NCBI GenBank assembly: GCA_963662175.1
Contig: OY759225.1
Location: 3,100,001 to 3,164,000, forward strand
DNA from: Aradus depressus
Lineage: Eukaryota > Arthropoda > Insecta > Hemiptera > Aradidae
Reading direction: 5' to 3'
Length of the DNA stretch: 64,000 nt
Notes under the pieces: model-generated
What the model was told of the DNA's origin: nothing
Seen by the model: only the letters and a program-made list of their open reading frames with translations
Database searches by the model: none
Translations under genes and position numbers: made by a program
Shown here: in pieces, positions 41,709 through 52,611 of the stretch
Numbering within the stretch: position 1 is the first letter of the stretch
Layout of the letters: the number at the start of each line of letters is the position of its first letter

Positions 41709-42412
41709 AATCACTTCTCACTACATCAGCCATCTTCATATTAATTTCAACAATATAGTTTCCAAGCGCTCTTTAATATGGTTCCATAACTAACTAACTA
41801 ACCTATAAAGCAGATAACTGGGAGCCCCCTTGGGAAACTATGTTGAATATTAAACTATCTAGGTAGGCCTTATTATTTATTGTCAAATAGTAAAATCAAT
41901 ACAATTATCTCTTAGAAACATGAAAATTGTAAATTAATTGGACTAAAACCCCGGTAGCTTTTAAAATGAAAAAATCTTCCATCTCAATTCTTTTTGGGGG
42001 ATTAAATACAGAAAGTTATCTTTAATCTAAGCTATTTTCAAGAAAATGCGGGAATGGTGTATTCTGGAAATAATTTTTATATTTAAGACCTCAGAAAATC
42101 AACGTATGTTGAAATTTGGTCAAAATGAACGCAATTACCTGAAAGAGGTTATTAGAAAAGATGTCTGAAATATCAAAAAGTATTCAGTAATTGAAGAGGT
42201 ATTGAAAATCCAATGTCATGTTTGCTTTTATTTAAAAAATATAACCCCCTAAATTTCTCTATGTAATTGAGATATAAAATGAAAATTGGAGACATGTTGT
42301 CAGATCTACTAAAGATATATGCCCACCAAATTGGATTTTGAGCCAAATCGGATTTTTTTTTTTTTTCTTCTCAGCAGGCCCACTCGACGTGAAATGGTCA
42401 GAAGTTGACAAA

Positions 42413-43002
42413 TGACGGGGTTAGAATCAAAATGGTCCAAGTGGCATTTTTGAAAATTTTTTGTTAAGTGCATAATCGGGTACAAAAATGATAGTTCTGT
42501 TCAGGAAAAAAGTTGTACAGGTGAAATCCTAGCCAGTGCTCAGATCTAGTGGCAAATCACTTATACCATTTTGGTGACATGAACAAGTAACTTTTTTTTT
42601 TTTATTGGCCTCGGCAGACACCACACTAACCATATGTGTTTGTTATTATGTTATTTACTACATCCATGGCCCCGGGAGGGAGTTCTATCTATGAAATAAA
42701 ACTCACTCCCGGACGGGATTCGAACCCGCAAACCATGGTGAGACCATGCGACCAAAGCCCTACGCCCCACGGCCACCATGGCCCCTCAACAAGTAACTTA
42801 AACATATCAATAGTGACCTTGAAATTAAGATTTTTATTCAATTTTATGGTTTGCTTACAGCAACTTTCACCATAAAAGCAGAAGACAAAATATTTCCGGT
42901 TTCGATAAATTATAGATTTTTTAAATCAGTTAAGAACTTAATGCACAGTTTCCTCAAAATTTTAAAAATGTCACTTAAACCATTTTGATTCTAACCCCGT
43001 CA
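42413..43002. mobile_element. TIR element split by SINE-B
   Basis: The left end, TGACGGGGTTAGAATCAAAA-TGGTCCAAGTGGCATTTTTG, is mirrored by CATTTTGATTCTAACCCCGT-CA (ending 43002) and by the neighbouring AAAAATGTCACTTAAACC. No transposase. SINE-B (42592-42786) is nested within it. Confidence 0.75.
42592..42786 (-). mobile_element. SINE-B copy with target duplication
   Basis: Minus strand: head GGGCCATGGTGGCCGTGGGG, B box in GCGGGTTCGAATCCCGTCC, GAGTGAGTTTTATTTCATAG, GGCCATGGATGTAGTAAATA and a poly-A (seen as T run 42592-42604). AACAAGTAACTT flanks both sides (about 42582 and 42788), a 12-bp duplication. Confidence 0.88.
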
Positions 43003-44074
43003 AATATTAAAGCAGTGTAAATCGCGGCAGTTGTGACACTATTTCGTATCTGAGAGTTATTGAGTTTTTGTAAATAACCTGGTAACTAATAAACTAATGA
43101 CCTGGCCTAGAGGAGGAAAAAAAAATAAAAAATAAAATATTAAGTTAACTGTTGTTTATGAGAAAGGTTAAATCTAAATACAGGAGGCACTGTGAAGCCT
43201 TAAAGTTTAGTTTAATGGCTTCTTTCTTCCACCTCTACAGTTTATATAATTAAAATACATCTTTTGTATTGTCTCATGTAACAATGTTGTATTGTCTCAT
43301 GTAACAATGTTGTTTTGCTCATAATGAAACCCAGATTTAAGCAATTTGACTGAAAATCATCAGTACATTCCTATGGGGGTCTGGATTCACAGTTAAAAAC
43401 AATTTTTGTGTTAATATATTAATTCTACAGGAAATTATCGTGTTCTCGGGCTTACATGCAGACATGAATTATTATTATTATTATTTTTTTTTAATTGAGG
43501 TTATCAGACAATATCAAATTTTGGTAAAAAACTGAGAAAGTTTTTTTATTCATGTTATTAAGTTTTATTTTTCCTAATTATACAGTATTATATGTACAGT
43601 GAGACAACATTAAATAGACAATGTAATTATAACAATTATTGATATAATATATAACGTTTACAAACAAAATAACAAAGTAAAATTTGAGGAAAAATCCCAC
43701 AAGGTCTAGGCCTGAGTGCGGGAAAACAATTTAAAAGATGAAAAGATGGCTAACTAAAGTGTTGACATGAAATGATCGCTAATGGAGTTAGACAATACTT
43801 ATGTGAAGTATATTAAAATGACATTAGTTTTAAAAATTCTTCTTCATTGATCTTATTGATCAATTAGTATAAACACGAGTAAAAAATGAAATCGCTACCA
43901 AATTGAATTACAATAACATACAAGATTCACTTGAACATTCATTCAATTGATGATTCTCAGAAAGTAATTTTCGATCGATGATTACCAAAATCTTAAGTTT
44001 AATATATTAAATCGAGTTTAATATCGACTTCTGTTAGCTCTGTTTCTAATTTATTTTAAATCTAACTTATAAGA

Positions 44075-44412
44075 GGGCGCCGGTAGCTCAGTGGTATGCG
44101 TGCTTGACTTCTGAGCTCAAGAACGTGGGTTCGTAACGGAGGCCCTTAGTTTATTTAAAAATGTAAAATAAACTTAAGCACGCCGTCCTTCGGATGGGAC
44201 GTTAAGCGATGGTCCCGAGCCTGTACGATGTCAGGTACTCGTTAAAGACCCCTCCTACCCTAGGTGAATAAAAATTTAGGGTAGGCAAAATTTAGGACTC
44301 CTACAGTAGAGTCGGGCTCATGTCCACCAGAGTGACGAAAGAGCGCTCTGGTAGTAGGCGATATGACCTCGTAGTTAAAGCCCGGGCATGAGTCATAAAA
44401 CCTAACCTAACC
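44075..44412 (+). mobile_element. SINE-A full-length copy
   Basis: Head GGGCGCCGGTAGCTCAGTGG, body nearly identical to 13903-14243, tail GAGTCATAAAACCTAACC. TCTAACTTATAA flanks both sides (44061-44072 and 44413-44424), a 12-bp target duplication. A small deletion removed the end of the B-box region. Confidence 0.92.
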
Positions 44413-44599
44413 TCTAACTTATAAAATCTGCCATTTAACTGATGTTTAGTTCTTAGGCTTAAATGACCTAACTAAATATCAAATGTTAGCTTTCGAGGTT
44501 GAACAGTTCAAATGTTATAAATCTCTATACAGACAGACACTCTGAACGCTTTTCATTTAAGGAAAAGAACCCTAAGAATCATTGGTGCGCGTGCTAGCT

Positions 44600-44790
44600 T
44601 ACTCAGCTCAATAAAACCTTGAGCACGCCGTCCTTCTAATGGGACGTTTAGGGATGTCGGGTACTCGTTAAAGACCCCTTACCCTAATAACAAAACCTGA
44701 ATAGGCAAAATTTAGGTCAAACTTATGTCCAGAGCGCTCTGGTAGCGATATGACCTCGTAGTTAATAGCCTGGACATGAACCACAATAAA
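44600..44790 (+). mobile_element. SINE-A copy, diverged
   Basis: GAGCACGCCGTCCTTCTAAT, GGGTACTCGTTAAAGACCCC, AGAGCGCTCTGGTAGCGATA and ATGACCTCGTAGTTAATAGC in order, with several internal deletions. Confidence 0.75.
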
Positions 44791-46314
44791 TATTGTACCA
44801 AATTTTACTATAACCAGTGACGTTGGTTGGAGAACTAGTATATTTTTCATCTATTTAAGAAGATTACCCGATCAATGGCTGTTAGGAAGACCCACAGTTC
44901 TCTCGCCACTTCTATCGCAGTTCTCTTCTATACTTTGATCGTATAATCTGACACAGTTAACATTTTGTTTTTCCTATAATACTATACTTAATATAATAAA
45001 CATTAAAATACAACATTTAAACAAATTATCAGTACTAAAGGTAAGACATTACGTATCTACATATACTCAGAATGTTGAAACAGTTCAGAAACTCCTGGAT
45101 ATCTTGTAAAAAGTTGAAATAAGGCTCGGATGCCATTCAAAATAAGTGAGAAAAAATACACATTTTCTGTTTATTTGCGACAAAATGTAATTATGCCGTT
45201 AGAAAATTGAAGATGACTAGCTTTCCAACGGACTCTCAACTTCCTACATGAGATATTCAGATGTTTCCCAACTTTCTCAACATCCCGTATCATTTTTTCA
45301 ACATGAAATTTTATATTGAGAAACAATAGTCATCATTAAAACATTTAATGTTTTTCTGTAATCAACTTTAAATTAATGCAGTTCTTAAACCTTTGAATTT
45401 AACAACACATAACTCAGCAAAGTGTAAATGTTATTATTCAAAATTATAATTATCAAAATTTTGATCCATTCAGATGAATTCATCGAAGGCATTTTCTGTA
45501 GCAACATGTTTCTTGAAGATTTTTCCTTGTAAAACATTTATCTAGTTGCTTGAAAAAGTTGTAATCAGTTAGCAGCTACAGATCCGGAGAGTAAGCGGGG
45601 TTGGAGTTTCTGAGCTCTTTTTGTTCAACTTTTGGAGTTTTGCCAACGTCACACACTGAATTCTTTAACACTTCCTTCATTCCAAGTGTCGAGTTCCTGC
45701 GTCGAGCCGTACGCTTCAACTCAGAGAAGTAATATGCACGAAATTAATTACTTTTTCATTTTTTGTTCCAACAGACTAAAACAGAATTGAATCTTATCAG
45801 ATAAAGTGACACATTATGATACACAAAAACATTCATTAATTTCCGGACAATCTAATAAAATGAAATAAGAATAAAATAATAATTATTCGTGTTTTCTCAT
45901 TATTTATAATAATTTCAACACTTTGAAAGCCAAATTATTTGTTGAATTTAAATGCTTCTGGACACATGAACGTGTCCACAGTCTCGTTTTGTTGAGACTC
46001 TAAAAAAAAAAAGGAAACCTAACACTTACATACATATGTATATGTACATGTACAAACAGGCTCATCGAAATATTGTTGAACATGTAATCTTTCCTGGCAC
46101 ATAATTTTATATGTATTTTTATGAAAAGTCCGACAATTTTAAATAGTATTTTTTTGGCTTCTGATATTTGACTTCTCCTTTTCTCCACGCACAAAATTAA
46201 ATTATTTTTGACATAAAAAACAGCATTTTGAGGTAAAATACTAGGTAAGTACTCATTGTTGCGTTTTTGTGAGAATTTGTTCTAACGCTGAATCATAATA
46301 ATAATATTTATTAA

Positions 46315-46405
46315 AAAAAAAAAAAAAATTAAACATTTTAAAAACCCCCGACGCAAAAAATAAACCTTTAAAAGGGGGGGGGGGGGGGGGGGGGGGCTTG
46401 AAGGG
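46315..46405 (+). repeat. Dispersed repeat D1 piece with poly-G
   Basis: AAAAACCCCCGACGCAAAAA followed by a G run (46373-46396), as in the copy at about 2450-2540. Confidence 0.6.
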
Positions 46406-47166
46406 CTTGGCGTTATAAACATTTGAGCTCAAAGTCCAAGTCTCTAGCTGTAATAGAGACCGAGATCCCTACACAGGCTCTCATGAAACCTGAACATCTT
46501 TGTACCTCTGTACTTCTCTTCAGCTGGTTCTTTGATAATATTATTTATTATTCTTAGTGCCTTATTTTGAGGTCTATATAAGCACTAGAGCTAAAAGCTT
46601 CCATAGCATCGAGTTTTGTAAACAAAACTTATCTTATTGTATTTTCTTGAGCTGAGAGTTACTTTTGGAGTTGTGCCATTTTTCCAAAAATTTTTAATAT
46701 TAACGACAATATTCCTGTCTAAATTGCATAATTATTTATATGCTTTTTTTTTGTATGGTAATAATTTCTTGTCAGAATGCTTGTGTTGTATATATTTTTC
46801 TTCCTTGAAAGAGTAATCACAACAATTATTTTAACTATTGTTTAATATTGCTTCTTCTATGATGCTTTTCTGTTGCTTATCTTTCAATCTATCCTGCGCT
46901 GAAACTGTCCTCTGCTTTTAACTTCTTTCATATGCTTTTAAAACTGCATTTCTTCCGAATAATGTTTTGAACTATATCTCTTCAATGAATCGATGAATTC
47001 GAAAATCAATCAACTACAATAACTATTTTATTTTAATTATACTTGGGGAAACATGTTACTGCTAAAACTGATTGAAAATGTTTCAGTTGAGGGGGAGGCA
47101 TCTCAAAGAATTTTTGATGAATTTTTGTATACGAAGGGAGGGGGAAGGATAGAAACTGCTCCCTAA

Positions 47167-47947
47167 AGCCTCGTTTACACGAGGCCAGTAGGGAGACAAG
47201 TAACTTGGTCCAAGTAACTTGTTCCGTCTGAACAGTCACTTGTAGATTGTTTGGTGGCCAAGTCAACTTGGCGTGCAACTTGTCAGGCAAGGCAAGTTAA
47301 TTGGCCGGGGTTCTATTTTGGGGCAGCTTGCCTTCCCCCTCCACTGCGAGCAAGTAACCTGCCTCACAAGGGCAAGTGTACCTGCTCAGTGTAAACAACT
47401 ACTTGGTCAGTCTGCCGGCATCATTTGGCAAGTGTTATCAGTTCCTGTGGCTAGAAAAGATAGAGTTGCTTCAATTTTCACTTTTGAACATACGGCTTCT
47501 CTCATCACAGTATCACGCCGTTGTATCTCATTTCTAATGAGACAGTGCAGTTCCTCAAACAAATCTGGCGTTATTCTCAGTAACGCCTTGTATTCACTTG
47601 GGTCTTCCGAACGAAGTTCTTTCAACAGCATTGCCGATCCTCCATGGGTAGCTCTTCTACCGATCCATCCTCTTTGCCATAACTTCTGATTATTACACCG
47701 TTCAAGATAACTTTCGATTTCCTCCTCAAGATAAGTACTTAACACTCCCGAAACATCTTTAATTGCCCTTTTACAGCGCTTCTTCCTTTCCACCTTTCCC
47801 ATTTTACACACCCAACTTGGCACTTAACTTGCAACTGACTGAAACACGTGTGAACACAACTTGCCACTTGCACTGCCAGACTCTACTTGGAGCAACTAAC
47901 TTGGACCAAGTTACTTTCCTCCCAACTGGCCTCGTGTAAACGAGGCT
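47167..47947 (-). mobile_element. PIF/Harbinger deletion derivative retaining the transposase start
   Basis: The ends AGCCTCGTTTACACGAGGCC and GGCCTCGTGTAAACGAGGCT are inverted and flanked by TAA (47164-47166 and 47948-47950), the 3-bp duplication expected for PIF/Harbinger. The minus strand encodes a 138-codon frame (47823 to 47407) with KLWQRGWIGRRATHGGSAML, LKELRSEDPSEYKALLRITP and TVMREAVCSKVKIEATLSFL, typical of the N-terminal part of HARBI1-like nucleases. It ends before the DDE catalytic core. Both flanks are dense in CAAGTTACTT/AAGTAACTTG subterminal motifs. Confidence 0.9.
47407..47823 (-). pseudogene. Truncated HARBI1-like nuclease (no catalytic core)
   Basis: The frame starts at MPSWVCKMGKVERKKRCKRA and is open to LATGTDNTCQMMPAD, where the usual family continues into the DDE fold. 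Only about the first third of a normal nuclease (about 350-400 residues) remains, so it cannot cut DNA. Being uninterrupted suggests a recent deletion. Confidence 0.75.
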
Positions 47948-48244
47948 TAAGGGACATGGTAGGCCAGGGCCTCCTCTCAGATCTGGAGCTACAACGGTTG
48001 AAAATACTCGCTTATCCGAAACAAAAATTTGTTGTACATTTTTTTCTTTTATATCACTCGGCGTAAAGAGCCAGGAGAACAAAGGGTGATGTGACCGACC
48101 CCCCTAAGGAATCAGGAGCACCCGGAAAAAAAAAAAAAAAAAAAAAAATTATTTTATTATATTGTTAAAAAAATTGTTGAGGTTTCGTGGCGCTATTCCT
48201 GAAATAAAATTAAAACAAAAACAAAATAGTGACATTCTATTCAC

Positions 48245-48445
48245 TGAGCTCTTCATTTTGATATGGTTCACGATTGATTTCCAGCCAAATGGGCCAGAGA
48301 AGAGGGGAGACAACACAAAAACTCTAATAACTGCCGTTGTAATGAATGTGTTGACACGAAATTTCATGTGTAAATTCAAAACCCCATACGGACGACACCT
48401 AATAATTTTCAACGGAATCGGCCGAAGAGAAACACTTTTTCAGAA
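48245..48445 (+). repeat. Dispersed repeat D2 copy
   Basis: AAAACTCTAATAACTGCCGT, TGTAATGAATGTGTTGACAC and GAAATTTCATGTGTAAATTC parallel 30510-30580. Confidence 0.7.
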
Positions 48446-48906
48446 TCGAGTAGTTCCAATATTTGATACTCGATTTCGCCCCTACCTCAAAACAATAGTT
48501 GTCTGCTTTATTTGTTTTTATTTTTTATCGTTTCTTTTTAATTGATGGAGTTAAATAGATAAAACAGGAATAGATTATTCTCTTCCATAAGCTATTCTAT
48601 TTTTTCTCTATTTCTTCTCTTGAGCATTATTAATATGATTAATTATATTATCAATTAAGACTAATTAAAAAGTATTTTTGTTTATATTATATAGTTAATT
48701 TAATTTTAAAGCTTATAATAGTTTTATATTTTTGTAATATAATTTTTACATCAAATGACCTTAGTTAATATGTTTGTGTTGCCAGAAAGTGACACTAATA
48801 ACTATAAATTATATTTTTATGTGAGAGTGTGTTTTGTGAAGGATTGTCTGATTTTTTGTTTGTTTAAAAAATATCAGCTAAACATCTCAATAATTAGATC
48901 AACCTA

Positions 48907-49232
48907 GTTAGTTAGTTATTATGACTCATACCCAGGCTTTAACTACGAGGTCATATCGCCTACTACCAGAGCGCTCTTTCATGGGTCATTCTGGTGGACA
49001 TGAGCCCGACTCTACTGTGGGAGTTCCAAATTTTGCCTACCCTAAATTTTTATTGAGCTAGGGTAGGGGACTTTATAGCGAGTAGCTGACATCGTACAGG
49101 CTCGGGACTATCGCTTAACGTCCCATCCGAAGGACGGCGTGCTTCAGTTTTTTTTTTTTTTACCTCCCACACAAAGTAAACTAAGGGACTCGGCAGGGTT
49201 TCGAACCCGCGATCTTGAGCTCAGTACCTTAA
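48907..49232 (-). mobile_element. SINE-A, near full-length copy
   Basis: Minus strand: GAGCTCAAGATCGCGGGTTC-GAAACCC B box (about 49199-49219), the complete body with GGATGGGACGTTAAGCGATA, and tail GCCTGGGTATGAGTCATAAT. The outer head is missing. Confidence 0.88.
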
Positions 49233-49463
49233 CACTTCCAGTGAGTGTTAAAGATATTAATACATCTAATAAAATTATTTATTTTTTGGCCATTATATAT
49301 ATATATATATACTAAGAGAAAATCCATACATATTACTTTAACAGGATAATACTAATGGTGTTAAGATACAGGTAATATAAGAAAATAAATAAATAAAGAT
49401 ACTGGGCTGTAGGCAACAGAAACAAAGTTTCCTACTATCTCGGTCAGGGAACATTTGTTTATT

Positions 49464-49732
49464 GAGGGCGCTGGTAGCTCAGTGGTATGCGTGCTTGCTT
49501 ACTGAGCACAAGATCGTGGGTTCGAAACCCGGCCAAGTTTCTTAGTTTATTTTAGGAGGTGAAAAAAAAAAAAAAAAAAACTGAAGCACGCCGTCCCAAG
49601 TCTGTACAATGTCAGATACTCGTTAAAGACTGGAGTATCTGGCTCATGTCCACCAGAGCGACGAAAGAGCGCTCTGGTAGTAGGCGATATGACCTTGTAG
49701 TTAAAGCCCGGGCATGAGTCATAATAACTATA
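49464..49732 (+). mobile_element. SINE-A copy with internal deletion
   Basis: Head GGGCGCTGGTAGCTCAGTGG and an intact B box GTGGGTTCGAAACCC, an internal poly-A of 19, loss of the GGATGGGACGTTAAGCG block and of the TTTAGGGTAGGC block, then the normal tail GCCCGGGCATGAGTCATAAT. Confidence 0.88.
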
Positions 49733-50369
49733 AACATTTGTATATACTAGTTAAATGTTGCACGTTGTTACTGATCTTTGAAATAATTATTGAGATGTTG
49801 TTGTATATATCTGTTATGATACTTTAACAAGATTATTTATATTTAAAATTTCATAACAGATTTATATTCCTGTGTAGAATCCCTTAACCACTCTATAATC
49901 CTAAAACCCCAATTTTATTTTTGAGTTGCTTTTTCGTATTTTTATTTGCTTTTATTCGTATATTTTCTGCTTATTTATACGACTGCTTGCGCTGATTGTA
50001 ATTTCTTATTTTCAAACTATAACTCTGTCTTGCTTCAATGTATGTATTACTGCAACTCATCTCTGTATTGCTTCTAAGACGTTTTGCTTCTACTAACTAT
50101 AGTTAACTATCCACCTATCATTTTTTTCATGTTTGTTTCCATCTAACACATATTATTTCATTAAATGCCTGTCTTATTCAATTTTAGTCCCAGGATCCGG
50201 TCTTGAATGAACTCAAGTCAAGAAAGAAATATGGTAGAGTCCCCGGTTAGGAATCCTAATTCTAAACTTGAAAATTGCCACAAAGAAATATCCTAACAAA
50301 TTAAGACTTATTTCGTCAACTGACTCGTCTAATTGATCGTAATATCAATCAAAGATCGTAATAACGTTT

Positions 50370-50646
50370 AAGTTGAGGAACGCGGACATATTGTGGAATT
50401 TGTAGTAAATAAATAAAACAAACTTATTTTTTGAAATATTGTCTATTCCACTAAAGATATTTATAAAAATAAAACTACCGGTTTCGGCCTCACACCATCG
50501 TCAGGTCTAGTTATGAACTTGTAACTAGACCTGACTGTTCATAACTAGACCTGACGATGGTGTGAGGCCGAAACCGGTAGTTTTATTTTTATAAATATCT
50601 TTAGTGGAATAGACAATATTTCAAAAAATAAGTTTGTTTTATTTAA
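50370..50646. mobile_element. Short hairpin element of the 17590-family with hammerhead-like cores
   Basis: AGTTGAGGAACGCGGACATA (50372) precedes arms AATAAAACAAACTTATTTTT (50410) and mirror AAAAATAAGTTTGTTTTATT (ending about 50645). Each arm has CTGACGA, GG..CC stem, GAAACCGGTAGTT (50475-50510 minus, 50549-50583 plus). AAAGATCGTAATA lies on both sides, a possible target duplication, though a local tandem repeat confuses this. Confidence 0.8.
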
Positions 50647-50647
50647 A

Positions 50648-50805
50648 GATCGTAATATCAATCAATCAGTCGTAATATCAGTCTATGAGTCGTAATATCA
50701 GTCTATGAGTCGTAATATCAGTCTATGAGTCGTAATATCAGTCTATAAGTCGTAATATCAGTCTATGAGTCGTAATATCAGTCTATGAGTCGTAATATCA
50801 GTCAC
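50648..50805 (+). repeat. 20-bp tandem repeat, about 7-8 units
   Basis: The unit CGTAATATCAGTCTATGAGT is repeated, with the first units diverged (CAATCAATCA). Two unit-like pieces (50335-50365) lie on the other side of the adjoining hairpin element, so the element probably landed inside the repeat. Confidence 0.85.
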
Positions 50806-51713
50806 CAGAGAATGGAACAATTTTCCACCAATATTCGAATTTAGACAAAATGGCAGAAATGCCCAGGAAGCTTACAATAGCATAGAAATATCGGATTTAC
50901 AATTATTGCAAGTACACTCATATGATCAAAAGTAATGATTTAAGTTTAATATAAAATGAAATTTTTAATTAGGTAATTAAAAAAGTAAAAATCATCGTTT
51001 CTTGTCAAAAAAGAAATATTGCATTTTTTTAATTAAAAAAAAAGTCGAAAGTAAAAATTTTCATGTGACAAAATCATTTAGAAACTTTACATATCTTTTA
51101 TTAAGAGTAATCTTGAGGACTTACGGAAAACTATAAATTCATAAAAAATAGGTAAGGAATGTTCATAATTTTTAAATAACATAAAATATAGAAACATGTT
51201 CCTTAATTGGAGCAGTACGAAAATTGTACGGGTATGGCTCTGGGCAGTGGTTGTCTATGTAGTCCGCGTCAGGGTGTCTCCGGAGATAGATATAATGTGA
51301 ATTATGCATTTAGAAATGTTTCTAAAAAAAATTTGGGAGAAAATTTAAAAGTTCGGTTTTACTCAAAAGGAATTCTAAAATCATGACCTGGCAAGCCTAG
51401 TATTACTTTCACTTCCCTCGTGTTTCTAAGGAGTGTTATTGTTTTTACAGGTTTTAACTTTTATTATTTATTTTTTATTTTTCGTTAATTAAAAAAAAAA
51501 AAATGTTTACTGTTACGATAATAAATTGTATAAAATAAATAAATGAGCATTAAAAAATAAATAAAAATAAAATAAATGTGCTATTAGAAAGATGGAAGGT
51601 AAGTTGTGTTTTTTGTTCATTTTTTTTTACGCCAGACAGTACAACATTACCCACTTTTTTTATGGTCATGATTTAGGTTTCACGCCGTCTAGCATACATA
51701 GAAAATCATTGAA

Positions 51714-51885
51714 CCATGTCCTGGTTTGGCTTTGGTCGTCATGGTTTGGGGGTTCGAGTCCCGTCCGGGAGAGAGTTTTATTTCGAACTTAACTACTCCA
51801 TTCTGGGGCTTTGGATGTTGTAAATAATTAAATAACACCGTTATACATGGCTAATATGCATCGTACAAAAGGCCAATAATAATTT
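51714..51885 (+). mobile_element. SINE-B copy, diverged
   Basis: It keeps GGGGGTTCGAGTCCCGTCC (B box), GAGAGAGTTTTATTTCG, TTTGGATGTTGTAAATAATT and ATGGCTAATATGCATCGTAC. The head is mostly lost. Confidence 0.8.
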
Positions 51886-52611
51886 AAAAAAGTCCAGATC
51901 GTGTCCCGCCTTGATTGTTTTTATTTTATTTGTATACTAAAAAATATGTATATATATAAATATTTATTAAAACTTGGAAGTCATTAGAAAAAAAAATGTT
52001 ACTCATATCGAATCAGTTGGTTGTGTAAAATATTTCATATTATTTAGAAAACAATGTAACAGTTCGCAAAAAGAAGGGGACCTCATATCTATGTAAGTAG
52101 CTGTACATTCTTTTTTTTTTTTTTCTAATCAAATCAAATTGATAATAAAAAGTATAAGTCCAATGTGGCAGAGCGATGTTCAATATTGTAGGAAGGAAAA
52201 ACAGGAGCAAAATGTAAGTAAGGTTGTTATTAATCATGATATATTATTTTGGAGTAAGCTATTCATTAAAAGCCTAGCAGATACAATAATTATTATCAGA
52301 AATGCAGCATGCATGAAACATGACACTGACTGTTATATTATGATCAATCATAGTAACTGAACTGAGAGACGTTTGACGGGAACACTGCACACAGACCGGT
52401 TCTGGCTACTCGTAGATATTAGGCTTTATTGACTTTGGCTACGGAGAGCTTTTTATTGTTTTGTTTTGGCTATTATCTTCTGTACCCACTACCAATACCA
52501 CATCCTCCTCCCCCTTGGCACCTGTAAAGAGAGAGAAAGAAAGAGTGCGAGAGTGTGATATAGTGAGTCTATAGAGAAGTATAACATTGTACTCTTGTTG
52601 TGTTGGAGCAG

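Larger units (their letters stand above)
40237..52611 (+). other. Ankyrin intron 12 (12.4 kb)
   Basis: It contains the elements listed separately. 40237-41100, 41710-42410, 43010-44070, 44795-46310, 46405-47160, 49740-50340, 50810-51700 and 51890-52600 are AT-rich with no exon, RNA gene or clear element recognised, apart from a short D2-like motif at 40750-40790. A tail-isoform exon could hide here unseen. Confidence 0.75.

Noticed and set aside
47273..47689. 138-codon + strand frame
   Set aside because: Shadow of the HARBI1-like frame on the minus strand in the same element.
50648..50805. Possible CRISPR-like array of short repeats
   Set aside because: Units are contiguous without spacers and the genome is eukaryotic; also true of 15441-15682 and 34372-34880.
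8085..51885. Apparent tRNA genes (A and B box with GGTTCGAA)
   Set aside because: The sequences lack a full cloverleaf, continue into a common ~300-bp or ~200-bp body and recur with target duplications, so they are SINE heads.
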